64,000 bases of DNA from Collinsella sp. 4_8_47FAA (GCF_000763055.1 NZ_KN214136.1:136034-200033), one strand, 5' to 3'; shown: positions 52,744 to 62,470, counted from the first letter of the stretch. The notes: a model not told the origin generated them from the sequence alone. Translations and numbers: made by a program.

Positions 52744-53961
52744 ATGGTTAACGTTATCGGTCTCGGCTACATCGGCCTGCCCACCGCGCTCATGATGGCA
52801 TCCCACGGCGTGGAGGTCGTGGGCACGGACTACAACGAGGAGCTCGTCGCCACGCTCAACGCCGGCAAGACTACCTTCAAGGAGGAGGGCCTGGACGAGC
52901 TGTTCGCCGACGCCCTGAAGTCCGGAATCAAGTTCTCCACCGACTACCAGGTCTGCGACACCTACATCGTCTCGGTCCCCACGCCCTACGACAAGCTAGA
53001 CAAGAAGATCGACCCCTGCTACGTCGTGGCGGCCTGCAAGACCGTCCTCGAGGTCGCGCCCGAGGACGCCGTGCTCGTAGTCGAGTCCACCGTCTCGCCC
53101 AACACCATCGACCGTTTTGTGCGCCCGCTGCTCACAGAGGCCGGCCGCGAGGACGTCAGGCTCGTCCACGCCCCCGAGCGCATCATCCCGGGCAACATGG
53201 TCTACGAGCTGCTGCACAACAACCGCACCATCGGTGCCGACGATCCCGAGGTGGGCGAGGCCGTGGCGAAGGTCTACGCGAGCTTCTGCCAGGGAGAGAT
53301 CTCCGTCACCGACATCCGCACCGCCGAGATGACCAAGGTCGTCGAGAACACCTTCCGCGCGGTGAACATCGCCTTTTCTAACGAGCTCGCCAAGATCTGC
53401 CGCATCGGCGGCATGGACGTCGCCGAGGTCATCCGCATCGCCAACAAGCACCCGCGCGTGAACATCCTCAACCCCGGCCCGGGTGTCGGCGGCCACTGCA
53501 TCCCGGTCGACCCGTGGTTCCTGGTCGGCGACTACCCCGAGACGGCCAACTTCATCCGCCTCGCCCTTCAGACCAACGCCTCCATGCCCGAGTACGTCAT
53601 GTACCGGGCCCACGAGGTCATGGCGGAGCGCGGCATCACCGATGCCTCGAAGGTTGGCATCTACGGACTCACCTACAAGGAGAACGTAGACGATATTCGC
53701 GAGTCCCCGACGCTGCAGATGCTCGAGTCCATGTCCGAGCACCTCTGCGCCGGCTCCGTCAAGGTCTACGACCCGTGGGTCGAGCGTGACGAGGTCCCCG
53801 GCCAGGTCCACTCCATGGAGGAGTTCCTGGACGGTCTGGAGATGGTGATCGTGATGGTCGGTCACTCCCAGGTCAAGGATAACCCCGGCATCTTCGGCGA
53901 CCGCGTCCTGATCGACCCGCGTAACGTCTGCGGCGACGGCGAGAACGTCTATAAGCTGTAA
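52744..53961 (+). CDS. wecC: UDP-N-acetyl-D-mannosamine dehydrogenase
   Basis: A 405-residue NAD-dependent nucleotide-sugar dehydrogenase that oxidises UDP-ManNAc to UDP-ManNAcA. The NAD site VIGLGYIGLPTA is at residues 4-15. The UDP-GlcDH middle domain contains HAPERIIPGNM near 139, TEMTKVVENTFRAVNIAFSNE-type residues near 196-215 (AEMTKVVENT), and the catalytic-Cys motif PGVGGHCIPVDPWF near 248. Pairing with wecB directly downstream makes WecC more likely than a UDP-glucose dehydrogenase. Its start lies 2 nt after the upstream stop. Confidence 0.92.
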   Translation: MVNVIGLGYIGLPTALMMASHGVEVVGTDYNEELVATLNAGKTTFKEEGLDELFADALKSGIKFSTDYQVCDTYIVSVPTPYDKLDKKIDPCYVVAACKTVLEVAPEDAVLVVESTVSPNTIDRFVRPLLTEAGREDVRLVHAPERIIPGNMVYELLHNNRTIGADDPEVGEAVAKVYASFCQGEISVTDIRTAEMTKVVENTFRAVNIAFSNELAKICRIGGMDVAEVIRIANKHPRVNILNPGPGVGGHCIPVDPWFLVGDYPETANFIRLALQTNASMPEYVMYRAHEVMAERGITDASKVGIYGLTYKENVDDIRESPTLQMLESMSEHLCAGSVKVYDPWVERDEVPGQVHSMEEFLDGLEMVIVMVGHSQVKDNPGIFGDRVLIDPRNVCGDGENVYKL

Positions 53962-53991
53962 GACCATGTGACTCTTCAGGGGGAATCCGTT

Positions 53992-55089
53992 TTGAAGAAG
54001 GTAATGCTCGTCTTCGGCACCCGCCCGGAGGCCATCAAGATGTGCCCGCTCGCCAACGAGCTGAAGTCGCGAAAGGATGAGTTCGAGACCGTCGTGACCG
54101 TGACGGGCCAGCACCGCGAGATGCTCGACCAGGTGCTGCGCGTCTTCGACGTGGCTCCCGACCACGACCTGGCCATTATGAAGCCGGGCCAGACGCTGTT
54201 CGACGTGACGTGCGACGTGCTGCTCAAGCTCAAGGCGGTCCTCGAGGACGAGAGGCCCGACGTTGTCCTGGTCCATGGCGACACCACGACCAGCTTCGCT
54301 GCTGCGCTCGCGTGCTTCTACCTGCAGATCCCGGTGGGCCACGTCGAGGCCGGCCTGCGCACGCACGACATCTACAGCCCCTGGCCGGAGGAGTTCAACC
54401 GCCAGGCCGTGGACATCGTCAGCGAGTACTACTTCGCCCCGACGGAGGCCAGCAAGGAGAACCTGCTCGGCGAGGGCAAGCCCGAGTCCAAGATCTGGGT
54501 CACCGGAAACACCGGCATCGACGCCCTGCGCACAACCGTGCGCGAGGGCTACTCCCACCCCGAGCTCGAGTGGGCGGAGGGCTCCCGCCTCATCCTCATC
54601 ACGGCGCACCGCCGCGAGAACCTGGGCGAGCCCATGCACCGCATGTTCCGCGCCATCCGCCGCGTGATGGAGGAGCATCCCGACACCAAGGCGATCTACC
54701 CCATCCACATGAACCCGCTCGTCCGCAAGGCCGCCCACGAGGAGCTCGACGGCTTCGACCGCCTGCACATCATCGACCCGCTCGAGGTGCTCGACTTCCA
54801 CAACTTCATGGCCGCGAGCCACCTCATCCTCACCGACTCGGGCGGCATCCAGGAGGAGGCCCCGAGCCTGGGCAAGCCGGTACTCGTCATGCGCGACACC
54901 ACCGAGCGCCCCGAGGGAGTCGCCGCCGGCACGCTGAAGCTCGTCGGCACCGAGGAGGACGTCATCTATTGCGAGTTCAGCCGACTGCTCTCCGATCAGG
55001 CCGAGTACGAGGCCATGAGCCATGCGTCGAATCCTTACGGTGACGGACATGCGAGTGAGCGAATTGCGGACGTTATTGGAGGTAAATAG
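53992..55089 (+). CDS. wecB: UDP-N-acetylglucosamine 2-epimerase (non-hydrolysing)
   Basis: A 365-residue epimerase that makes UDP-ManNAc, the substrate for WecC, from UDP-GlcNAc. Motifs: VFGTRPEAIKM at residues 6-16, TGQHREMLD near 36, VHGDTTTSFAA near 92 and HVEAGLRT near 113; GGIQEEAPSLGKPVL near 285 closes the active site. The TTG start gives the canonical MKKVMLVFGTRPEAIKM N-terminus with AGGGGG 8 nt upstream; a GTG eight codons earlier is less likely. This is the last gene with the GC-rich composition of the locus. Confidence 0.93.
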   Translation: MKKVMLVFGTRPEAIKMCPLANELKSRKDEFETVVTVTGQHREMLDQVLRVFDVAPDHDLAIMKPGQTLFDVTCDVLLKLKAVLEDERPDVVLVHGDTTTSFAAALACFYLQIPVGHVEAGLRTHDIYSPWPEEFNRQAVDIVSEYYFAPTEASKENLLGEGKPESKIWVTGNTGIDALRTTVREGYSHPELEWAEGSRLILITAHRRENLGEPMHRMFRAIRRVMEEHPDTKAIYPIHMNPLVRKAAHEELDGFDRLHIIDPLEVLDFHNFMAASHLILTDSGGIQEEAPSLGKPVLVMRDTTERPEGVAAGTLKLVGTEEDVIYCEFSRLLSDQAEYEAMSHASNPYGDGHASERIADVIGGK

Positions 55090-56042
55090 TGAAGCTAAAA
55101 AAGAGGTTCACTCTTTCTCTTAAAAACAACTTGCGCTTCATTCCTGATGAGGCATATATGCGTCTCTACTTCAAAGCTAAACTTCATTACGAGCCTGACT
55201 TCGAGTGTCCTAAGACATTCAATGAGAAGTTGCAGTGGTACAAGCTTAACTACCATAATCCAGTTTTGACTCAGCTTGCAGATAAATATGGCGTGCGCTC
55301 TTTCGTCGAACAACGTATTGGGTCCGAGTATCTTGTGCCGCTTTTCGGTGTTTTCAATGCAGCTGAAGAGATCGATCTCGATAAATTGCCGGAGAAGTTT
55401 GTGCTTAAATGTACTCACGACTCGCAGAGCACATTTGTTTGCACGGATAAGTCGAATTTTGATTTCGTTGAGGCCAAGAAACGTCTGAATGTTGCCTTGC
55501 ATAGAAACTGGTATTGGCAGGGCAGGGAGTGGGCTTATCTCGGTATCACGCCTCGCATTGTGGCGGAAGCATTTCTTGATGAACCGGGAAGAGCGACTCC
55601 GACTGATTATAAATTCTATTGTTTTGACGGTAAGGCAGCTCTTGTTCAGACGGACGCCGATCGTTTCACCAATCATGAAATGCAGTATTTTTCTACTGAA
55701 TGGGAGCAGCGTGGCGATATCGACCATGAGGTATCTGAGCATAAGCCTACTGTAAAGCCCGAGAACTACGAACTTATGCTTGAGCTTTCCGAGAAACTCT
55801 CTGATGGTTTCCCCCACGTGCGAGTTGACTGGTACAACATTAGCGGTAAACCTTACTTTGGCGAGATGACTTTCTATACCGGAGGCGGATACGATCCCTT
55901 CTATGCACAAGAGGAACAACCCGATAGACTTGACCGAGAGCTTGGCGATTTGTTTGTTTTGCCAACTGTTTCCGATTTAGAAAAGTACTGCGATTGGTCT
56001 TGCACTTCTTCTAAAAGATCTTTAGGTGCTGATAATGCCTAA
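55089..56042 (+). CDS. TupA-like ATP-grasp protein
   Basis: A 317-residue protein of the TupA-type ATP-grasp family found in capsule and teichuronopeptide loci. Seen: the N-terminal TFNEKLQWYKLNYHNP near residues 42-57, FVLKCTHDS near 104, DYKFYCFDGKA near 174 and the ATP-grasp end FPHVRVDWYNISGKPYFGEM in segments near 240-258. It probably ligates an amino acid or similar group to a sugar carboxyl, which would fit ManNAcA in this operon, though the reaction is not established here. The GTG start overlaps the wecB stop. From this gene on, codon use is clearly AT-richer, a sign of transfer. Confidence 0.85.
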   Translation: MKLKKRFTLSLKNNLRFIPDEAYMRLYFKAKLHYEPDFECPKTFNEKLQWYKLNYHNPVLTQLADKYGVRSFVEQRIGSEYLVPLFGVFNAAEEIDLDKLPEKFVLKCTHDSQSTFVCTDKSNFDFVEAKKRLNVALHRNWYWQGREWAYLGITPRIVAEAFLDEPGRATPTDYKFYCFDGKAALVQTDADRFTNHEMQYFSTEWEQRGDIDHEVSEHKPTVKPENYELMLELSEKLSDGFPHVRVDWYNISGKPYFGEMTFYTGGGYDPFYAQEEQPDRLDRELGDLFVLPTVSDLEKYCDWSCTSSKRSLGADNA

Positions 56043-57090
56043 AGTGTTGATGATTGGCCCGAGTCTTGATGCTATGGGTGGCATCTCCACGGTTGAAAAC
56101 AACATTATGAAGTGGTCGAATCGTAACGAAGGTTCAATAGAATTCATTTCGACAACTGCTGAGGGCGGGAAGTTCAAGAAGCTCTCCATTGCCCTCGTGG
56201 CTTATATGAAATATATAAGTAGGCTCAACGCGTGCGATCTCGTACATGTGCATATGGCCTCTCGTGGCAGCTATCGCCGAAAAAAGATCTTCATGAGGGC
56301 GGCCTTCTTTCGAAACAAACCTGTTCTTCTCCATCTGCATGGTAGCGAGTTCGGTGTTTGGTTTGACGAAGAATGTGGCGAGGCTGAGAGACGCGATATC
56401 TCGCATTCCTTTGAATGTTGCTCAAAAGTGGTCGTTCTGTCGGAGGAGTGGAAGGAATTCCTTCTAAAAAGGCATATCTGTTCTTTGGATCGTATCGTGG
56501 TGGTGCATAATGCCGTTGACGTTCCTGAGGTTAACGCTATTGATTATTCGTGCAATACGGTTTTGTTTATGGGGCGTCTTGATGCGCGCAAGAGTCCGGA
56601 TTTACTTTTGCGTGCCGCTAAGCACGTTCTTAAGACTCATCCCGATGCGCGTTTTGTCTTTGGCGGAGATGGGGATGTGCCAGCATATGAACAACTGGCG
56701 GATGAACTTGGAATTGGTGACCGGTGCAGCTTTATAGGCTGGGCTAAAGGTGAGAAAAAAGATGAAGCCTTTCGCAACAGTAGCATGTTCTGCCTTCCTT
56801 CAAAGAATGAGGGCATGCCTATGAGTGTGCTTGAGGCAATGTCGTACGGACTTGCTACCATTGCGACTCCTGTCGGGGGTATTCCACAGGTCATTACCGA
56901 CGGCGTAGACGGAATTATTTTTCCAGTTGATGATGTTGATGCGTTGGCCACTAAGCTCGAGAATCTCATGAGCGATACCTCTTTCAAGGAAATGATTGGA
57001 ATTCAGGGACGAGCTCGCATAAAAGATGCCTTTTCCCTTACGGCGTTTATGAACCGGCTTGGCATGGTTTACGAAGATATTTGCCGGTGA
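56035..57090 (+). CDS. Glycosyltransferase, GT4 family (group 1)
   Basis: A 351-residue GT-B retaining glycosyltransferase. The N-terminal acceptor loop GPSLDAMGGISTVENN is near residues 7-22. The donor domain has LFMGRLDARKSPDLLLRA near 180, and the nucleotide-sugar signature PSKNEGMPMSVLEAMSYGLA with catalytic-type Glu near 262-282, then GGIPQVI. The sugar is unknown. It overlaps the upstream gene by 8 nt, with AGGTG before the ATG. AT-rich composition like its neighbours. Confidence 0.9.
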   Translation: MPKVLMIGPSLDAMGGISTVENNIMKWSNRNEGSIEFISTTAEGGKFKKLSIALVAYMKYISRLNACDLVHVHMASRGSYRRKKIFMRAAFFRNKPVLLHLHGSEFGVWFDEECGEAERRDISHSFECCSKVVVLSEEWKEFLLKRHICSLDRIVVVHNAVDVPEVNAIDYSCNTVLFMGRLDARKSPDLLLRAAKHVLKTHPDARFVFGGDGDVPAYEQLADELGIGDRCSFIGWAKGEKKDEAFRNSSMFCLPSKNEGMPMSVLEAMSYGLATIATPVGGIPQVITDGVDGIIFPVDDVDALATKLENLMSDTSFKEMIGIQGRARIKDAFSLTAFMNRLGMVYEDICR

Positions 57091-57169
57091 GACTCGCTTT
57101 CTTGGGCGCTATTGGAGACCCGTCAGACTCCGTTTCTTATTTTCAAGTTGCACATTTAGGAGCGTGACG

Positions 57170-57970
57170 ATGGATAAGACTATTCATTACTGCTGGTTCG
57201 GAGGCAATCCGCTCTCTGAGACTGCTGTGAGGTCCTTGGCTTCGTGGGAGAAGTTTGCGCTTGGGTTTGAGGTCAAGCAGTGGAATGAGGATAACTTCGA
57301 CTTCGCATCGTGCTCTTGGTCAAGGGATGCGTATGCGGCGGGCCTCTGGGCATTTGTGTCGGACTACGCTCGCTTTAAGGTCTTGTATGAGTACGGCGGC
57401 ATCTATATGGATGTTGGTAGCGAACTCATACGAGACATATCGCCTCTCATGGAAAGCGTTCCTTTCACTGCAATCGAAGAATCATCGTTAACTGCCACTA
57501 CTGGTTTGATTGTTGCTGTTGAGCCTCATGACCCTGTAATTCGCGCATGTGTAGAACGATATGAGTCGATGAAGTTCTCTAGCGACCCTGATTTTCTTGA
57601 TAAGACCACTGTGAATGAAGTGTTTACCGCTGAGCTTCAGAAAATTGGCTTTGAACGCGTGAACAAAGAGCAGCATTTTAGTGGCTGGCTTGCCTTGGAC
57701 TCCAAAGCGTTCAACCCCGTTTACGGTTTCGGCGGTTATCACATCAAGCGTGAAACCTACAGCATTCATCGCTCTTCGGGAAGCTGGGTTGAGCCGAAAT
57801 ATCTCATCAAGAGGAAGGTCGTGCGTAAGTATTCCCCGTTCATTGGGCGAAGGCTTTCGCAGATTTTGGGTCGAATTCTCATGGAGCTTAGTGACGGCGG
57901 CTTGGTTGTAGGAACTAAGAGAATCTTTGACTTTGTTCGCGAAAAGATTGCTAAAGGAGAGAAAAGTTAG
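57170..57970 (+). CDS. GT32-type glycosyltransferase (DXD sugar-binding region family)
   Basis: A 266-residue enzyme of the capsular/Och1-TcdA-like group. It starts with the typical IHYCWFGGNPL and has the LWAFVSDYARFKVLYEYGGIYMDVG block near residues 65-85. The usual DXD of this block (YLDTD) reads DVG here, so the second metal-binding Asp is missing or shifted. Activity may use another acidic residue (SE follows immediately). AGGAG lies 7 nt before the ATG. A gap of 79 nt separates it from the previous gene, the longest in this part of the operon. Confidence 0.85.
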   Translation: MDKTIHYCWFGGNPLSETAVRSLASWEKFALGFEVKQWNEDNFDFASCSWSRDAYAAGLWAFVSDYARFKVLYEYGGIYMDVGSELIRDISPLMESVPFTAIEESSLTATTGLIVAVEPHDPVIRACVERYESMKFSSDPDFLDKTTVNEVFTAELQKIGFERVNKEQHFSGWLALDSKAFNPVYGFGGYHIKRETYSIHRSSGSWVEPKYLIKRKVVRKYSPFIGRRLSQILGRILMELSDGGLVVGTKRIFDFVREKIAKGEKS

Positions 57971-57971
57971 A

Positions 57972-58502
57972 GTGGGCGTATTCGCTAAAGATTCTTTTCA
58001 CTATTTCGGTTCGGAAGGTGTAAAGCTCGGTCGGCTATTAGGTGATTTTGGCTACCGCTATGTTTTCTATCTAAGGATGTGTCAAGCAGGGGGATTGCGA
58101 AAACTCCTCTTCACGCTTCCGAGGAAACATCTTTCCAGGAAGTGTGGACTCGAGATTTCGCCATCAACTCAAATTGGTGAAGGCTTCTACATTGGTCACC
58201 CTTACAGCATTACTGTTAACGCCGGCGCGAAGTTGGGCCGTAACGTGAACATCCATAAGGGATGCACCATCGGCCAAGAAAACCGTGGCCATAGAAAGGG
58301 CGTCCCTACGATTGGCGACCGTGTTTATCTTGGAATTAACTCGACGGTCGCAGGTAAGGTGAGCATTGGAAACGATGTCTTTATTGCTTCCAATACCTTT
58401 GTTAACCAAGATATTCCCGACCATTCGATAGTCATAGGTAACCCGTGCAAGGTTATCAAAACCGTTAACGCTACTGAAGGTTACATCATTAATTTGGTTT
58501 AA
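57972..58502 (+). CDS. Serine acetyltransferase-like hexapeptide O-acetyltransferase
   Basis: A 176-residue left-handed beta-helix acyltransferase. Hexapeptide repeats begin near residue 60 (GLEISPSTQIGEGFYIGHP), with the CysE-like NVNIHKGCTIGQ near 95 and IGNDVFIASNTFVNQDIPDHS near 135. The N-terminus is short, like WcaB- or CysE-related exopolysaccharide acetyltransferases, so O-acetylation of a repeat-unit sugar is the likely role rather than cysteine synthesis. The start is tentatively GTG; AAAGGAGA is 11 nt upstream, slightly long. Confidence 0.82.
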   Translation: MGVFAKDSFHYFGSEGVKLGRLLGDFGYRYVFYLRMCQAGGLRKLLFTLPRKHLSRKCGLEISPSTQIGEGFYIGHPYSITVNAGAKLGRNVNIHKGCTIGQENRGHRKGVPTIGDRVYLGINSTVAGKVSIGNDVFIASNTFVNQDIPDHSIVIGNPCKVIKTVNATEGYIINLV

Positions 58503-58532
58503 CAAGCTCTCGATTAGATAGGCGGAAAGATA

Positions 58533-59618
58533 TTGAAACGCATAGGTATCCTCACATTTTCGAATACCGTAAACTTTGGTGCCTCGCTACAGGCATGTGC
58601 GCTGCGCAAGACCGTGATGTCGTTGGGTTGTGACTGCGAAGTGCTCAATTACAGCAATAAGGAACTCGATGATCGAGAGTTGGGTACGCGCTTTTCATTC
58701 AATCCTTCAGATGCTATTCGTTTTATCCTTCGTAGGGGTTTTGAACGCCAAAGACTAAAAGCGTTCGCTCACTTTGCCAAGTGCAATCTAAGCCTAACGG
58801 ACAAGCTTGATAGACAAGCTCTTATTGATAGGGCCAAGAGTCTCGACTGCGTTTTCATTGGCAGCGACCAGGTTTTTAATCCTCGAGTTAATGGCCATGA
58901 TCCGGTCTTTTTGGGTGAAGGCATCGCTGAAGTTACAAAGGTCGCCTCTTATGCTGCCAGCTTGGGAGATGCGACAGTGGAATCTATTGAGACGTGTGAT
59001 GGGGGTGCGGCCAGTAGGCTGATGGGTTTCACTGGTCTTTCCGTTAGGGAGCCGAGCTCTATGGAAGTCCTTGGCGATATGGGACTCAAATCTGTTTTTA
59101 TGCCTGATCCGACCCTGCTTCTTACAGGGGACGACTGGTCCGAATTTGCCTCCGATGACGAATTGGGTGCGATGCCTCAATCCTACGTACTGCTATATAC
59201 GCTTAACTCTGAGCAAAAACTCGTGGATCGAGCTAAGGGGATTGCCGATGAACTCGGTGTTCCTGTCGTTTGCATTCATTACAACACTAAGAAATTCCCC
59301 GGCATGATCAACTTGAGGGGTATCGGCCCAGCTGCTTTCTTGAAGCTCTTGAGCGGGGCGACATTTGTTTGCACAGACTCCTTCCACGGTGCCTGCTTTT
59401 CCATGAATTTCAATAAGCCGTTTATCGTTAAAACGTCGGATTCCGCCGTTCAGAGTAACGTTAGGATTACCGACCTTCTCGCACGTTATGAAATAGAGGA
59501 CTGCCTGTATCGCGATGAGGTCGTTACTTCGACTGTCGACTTTGGTCATGCCAACCAGACCCTCTCGCATGACCGAGAGGCGGCGCGCGCCTTTATCGCT
59601 CATTGCATTGGATTGTAG
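58533..59618 (+). CDS. Polysaccharide pyruvyl transferase family protein
   Basis: A 361-residue protein of the CsaB/polysaccharide pyruvyl transferase family. Motifs: the N-terminal GILTFSNTVNFGASLQACAL near residues 4-23, FIGSDQVFNP near 110 and FVCTDSFHGACFSMNFNKPF in pieces near 274-293. It probably adds a pyruvate ketal to a sugar, giving the polymer a negative charge. The start is TTG with GGCGGAAAG upstream. In many gut bacteria such genes sit in the same operon as an FrhB-type Fe-S protein, as here. Confidence 0.87.
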   Translation: MKRIGILTFSNTVNFGASLQACALRKTVMSLGCDCEVLNYSNKELDDRELGTRFSFNPSDAIRFILRRGFERQRLKAFAHFAKCNLSLTDKLDRQALIDRAKSLDCVFIGSDQVFNPRVNGHDPVFLGEGIAEVTKVASYAASLGDATVESIETCDGGAASRLMGFTGLSVREPSSMEVLGDMGLKSVFMPDPTLLLTGDDWSEFASDDELGAMPQSYVLLYTLNSEQKLVDRAKGIADELGVPVVCIHYNTKKFPGMINLRGIGPAAFLKLLSGATFVCTDSFHGACFSMNFNKPFIVKTSDSAVQSNVRITDLLARYEIEDCLYRDEVVTSTVDFGHANQTLSHDREAARAFIAHCIGL

Positions 59619-59634
59619 GTGTCGTTTCTAGCTT

Positions 59635-61125
59635 ATGTTTGCAAAGAACACTTTCTGGAACTTGGTCTACCAGCTGACCGCTATCGTTGCCGGCTTTCTC
59701 GTCCCAAGGGCGATTATCGGCGTGTACGGATCCGAGGTTAACGGTCTGGTGACCTCTCTAACTCAGTTCATTGGCTATTTCGCGCTTGTTGAGGCGGGCA
59801 TTTCTGGTGCAGCAACCTTCGCTCTATATAAGCCCATTGCCAAGGGCGACTGGGACGGTATTAACGTTGTGGCTTCGGCTTCAAAGGTCTTTTATCAGAA
59901 GTCGGGTATGTTGTTTCTCGTCTTGCTGGTTGGCCTTTCGGTTGTTTACCCGGTGTTTGTCTCGGTAGGCTCGCTTGCGCCTTGGGAGATCATGGTGCTC
60001 ACCTTCCTGTTGGGCGCGAAAATCGTAGTGGACTTCTTTTCTCTTGCTAAGTACCAGGTCTTCTTAACAGCCGACCAAAAGAACTGGCTTATTCAGCTTG
60101 CATCGACGGTCTTTACGCTGGTTAACACGGCTGTCATTTTCTTGTTTGCCTATCTTCATGCTCCTGTTGTTGCTGTCTACGCGCTGGCTCTGACTGCGGT
60201 TTTTGCACGTAGCTTGATTCTTGCTCTGTACACACGCCGTCATTATCCGAAGCTTAACTGCAAGGTTGATTACGGTGACTATCGGCTACCCCAAAGGTGG
60301 GACGCGCTGTTTCTTCAGATCTTGAGAGCCGTTCAGTCGGGCGCGCCTGTTATTTTGGCGACCTTCCTCTGCGGAAGCATGAGCGAAGTCAGCGTTCTTG
60401 CTGTTTACATGCTCGTATCTACGGGCCTACAGATGATTCCGAATGTGCTCGGCACAGGACTTCAGGCGCTCTTTGGCCGGCAAATTGCAGAAGGAGACTA
60501 TGTAGGTCTTCGATCTTCGTATAAGCCATATCGAGCACTTGTGTACGCAGTCTCTGCTGTGGCGTGCGGATGTGCTTTTTCACTGATTTTGCCGTTTGTG
60601 GATCTGTATGCGGGTGAGTTTCATGATGCAAATTACCACAATGCCCTCCTGGGTTTTCTCGTTGTTCTAAACGTGTTTCTCTATCATGGTAAGTCGTCTC
60701 AGGGTCTCCTTGTAATCGCCGCTGGTATGTACCGCGAAACTAGGGCGCAGACCTGCCTGCAAGCTGCAATCATCATTGTCTTGGGTATCCCTCTCACGAT
60801 TCGCTTTGGGGTTGTAGGTACAATTGCCGCTTCCTGCGTGTCCAATCTTTACCGCGTGATCGATCTTTTGTTTTATGAGCCCCTTAAAATCTCGAAGGAC
60901 TCTCTCTCAAGCTCATTTCGGTCGTTTGGCATCTATGTTTTGCAGACCGCTCTTGTTGTCTTGCCCGGTTATTTACTTTCTTGTTTCGCAGACAGTTGGA
61001 CTGGATGGATAGCGGTTGCCATTTGCCTTGTCGTTTGGGGTGCTGTTGCTGCATGTGCATCGCTCTATTTCTTTGATAAGCCTAGCTATTGTTCGATAAT
61101 TGGTCGTTTTATAAGGATTAAATAG
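59635..61125 (+). CDS. Polysaccharide flippase, Wzx/MATE-like
   Basis: A 496-residue protein with about 12-14 hydrophobic helices, which flips lipid-linked repeat units across the membrane. The N-terminus NTFWNLVYQLTAIVAGFLVP followed by GVYGSEVNGLVTSLTQF is typical of the PST/Wzx branch. It sits 16 nt after the pyruvyl transferase and 1 nt before the Wzy-like gene, forming a Wzx/Wzy-dependent export pair. Confidence 0.9.
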   Translation: MFAKNTFWNLVYQLTAIVAGFLVPRAIIGVYGSEVNGLVTSLTQFIGYFALVEAGISGAATFALYKPIAKGDWDGINVVASASKVFYQKSGMLFLVLLVGLSVVYPVFVSVGSLAPWEIMVLTFLLGAKIVVDFFSLAKYQVFLTADQKNWLIQLASTVFTLVNTAVIFLFAYLHAPVVAVYALALTAVFARSLILALYTRRHYPKLNCKVDYGDYRLPQRWDALFLQILRAVQSGAPVILATFLCGSMSEVSVLAVYMLVSTGLQMIPNVLGTGLQALFGRQIAEGDYVGLRSSYKPYRALVYAVSAVACGCAFSLILPFVDLYAGEFHDANYHNALLGFLVVLNVFLYHGKSSQGLLVIAAGMYRETRAQTCLQAAIIIVLGIPLTIRFGVVGTIAASCVSNLYRVIDLLFYEPLKISKDSLSSSFRSFGIYVLQTALVVLPGYLLSCFADSWTGWIAVAICLVVWGAVAACASLYFFDKPSYCSIIGRFIRIK

Positions 61126-61126
61126 C

Positions 61127-62470
61127 ATGAATCATTTCTGCGTGTCTAAGCTTGGTGTAAAGTCCAGCCCCGAGTTAGACCGACGGTTTTCCCTAAGCGA
61201 TGGCTCGATGGTATTCATCCCACTGCTCTTTTATGCCTTTTTCTGCCAATCGCTCGCTGCTTCTGCGCTTGCACTTGATGTCTGTCTCCTGCTATCTGCT
61301 GCGGCGCTTCTCCTACATTTTGTGACTAACAGAAGATTTGCTTGCAAGAGATTTGGCCTTGAGCTGGCTTGGGTGCCTTTCTTTGTGCTGTTCTTTATTC
61401 ATAGTTTTATATACGGTGTGGCTAATTTGACCCTGCTCTTAGTCTATACGCTTTTATTTCTGTGCATGTATGTTGCGACAGGCGAGCGATCCTGGGTCAC
61501 TTCATGTCTTAGGGTTCTTGTCGCCTTTGCAGCATTTCATGCGTTCTGCACTATCGTCTTCTGGCTAGTCCCCGCACTTTATCCGCCGGTTAAATCTGTC
61601 TTCTTTTCAGGTAGCTATATGGCTAGGGACTATCGCTCTGGCTTCACGGCGCACTACAGCACTAATTCGATTTATTTGAGTTTGGGTCTCGTCTCTTGGG
61701 CTTGTGGTCTTGCTGGTGGCAGGGAAAAGGTTCGGATTAAAGATTTGATGCTGAGCCTGATGCTCTTGCTTGCGCTTTTCCTGACTACTAAGCGGGGTCC
61801 TTTGGTTGCATCCGTTGCTGCTATCGTCATCTCGTATCTGTTCGTAAACAGAAAGAAGCTTACCGGGACGATGCTCAAGACCTTGGTTGTTGCTGCAATC
61901 GCTGTAATAGCTGTCGGCGTTCTTGCTACGTTTGTTCCTGCTGTTCAGGCGACTCTTGAGAGGTTTATTGAACTGTCAGAGGATGACACTGGCAACGGTA
62001 GAAGCTATTTGTACGATTGCGCTTGGAGGATGTTTTATGCAAAACCCTTATTTGGTTGTGGTTGGGGGACTTATTCCAAGTATGTTGCCACTACCTCCCT
62101 TGGTGCAATGTACAGCAATCTTGGCTATTCGTCGATGAGTGCTCACAACGTATATCTACAGTTGCTTGCCGAGACGGGTGTGATTGGCCTTGCGGCTTTT
62201 GTTTTGCCTGCGTTTCTCTCCATCTTTGCAGCTGTGCATCAATCTGAGTCTCATTTAGAGGAGGGTCCTTATGGGGACTCCTTTTGCTTGTGGGCCTGTT
62301 TGGGTGTGCAGATTTTCTTTCTACTTTATTGCTTTTCAGGCAACCCTTTATACGATCCGCAGTGCTACATACCGTATTTCATTTCATGTGTGGCGGTGTT
62401 TGCTATTTGCGGCTCAGGCAAGATGATTCTTAACGATTGGGAGGGATTCCATGGATATCTGCAAAGATAG
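61127..62470 (+). CDS. O-antigen polymerase/ligase-like protein (Wzy)
   Basis: A 447-residue protein with about 11 membrane helices and a large external loop around residues 165-190 and 300-350 (GNGRSYLYDCAWRMFYAKPLFGCGWG). This loop carries the Wzy_C/O-antigen ligase signature, with YSSMSAHNVYLQLLAETG after it. It probably polymerises repeat units outside the membrane. AAGGATTAAATAGC precedes the ATG. It overlaps the next gene by 20 nt. Confidence 0.88.
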   Translation: MNHFCVSKLGVKSSPELDRRFSLSDGSMVFIPLLFYAFFCQSLAASALALDVCLLLSAAALLLHFVTNRRFACKRFGLELAWVPFFVLFFIHSFIYGVANLTLLLVYTLLFLCMYVATGERSWVTSCLRVLVAFAAFHAFCTIVFWLVPALYPPVKSVFFSGSYMARDYRSGFTAHYSTNSIYLSLGLVSWACGLAGGREKVRIKDLMLSLMLLLALFLTTKRGPLVASVAAIVISYLFVNRKKLTGTMLKTLVVAAIAVIAVGVLATFVPAVQATLERFIELSEDDTGNGRSYLYDCAWRMFYAKPLFGCGWGTYSKYVATTSLGAMYSNLGYSSMSAHNVYLQLLAETGVIGLAAFVLPAFLSIFAAVHQSESHLEEGPYGDSFCLWACLGVQIFFLLYCFSGNPLYDPQCYIPYFISCVAVFAICGSGKMILNDWEGFHGYLQR

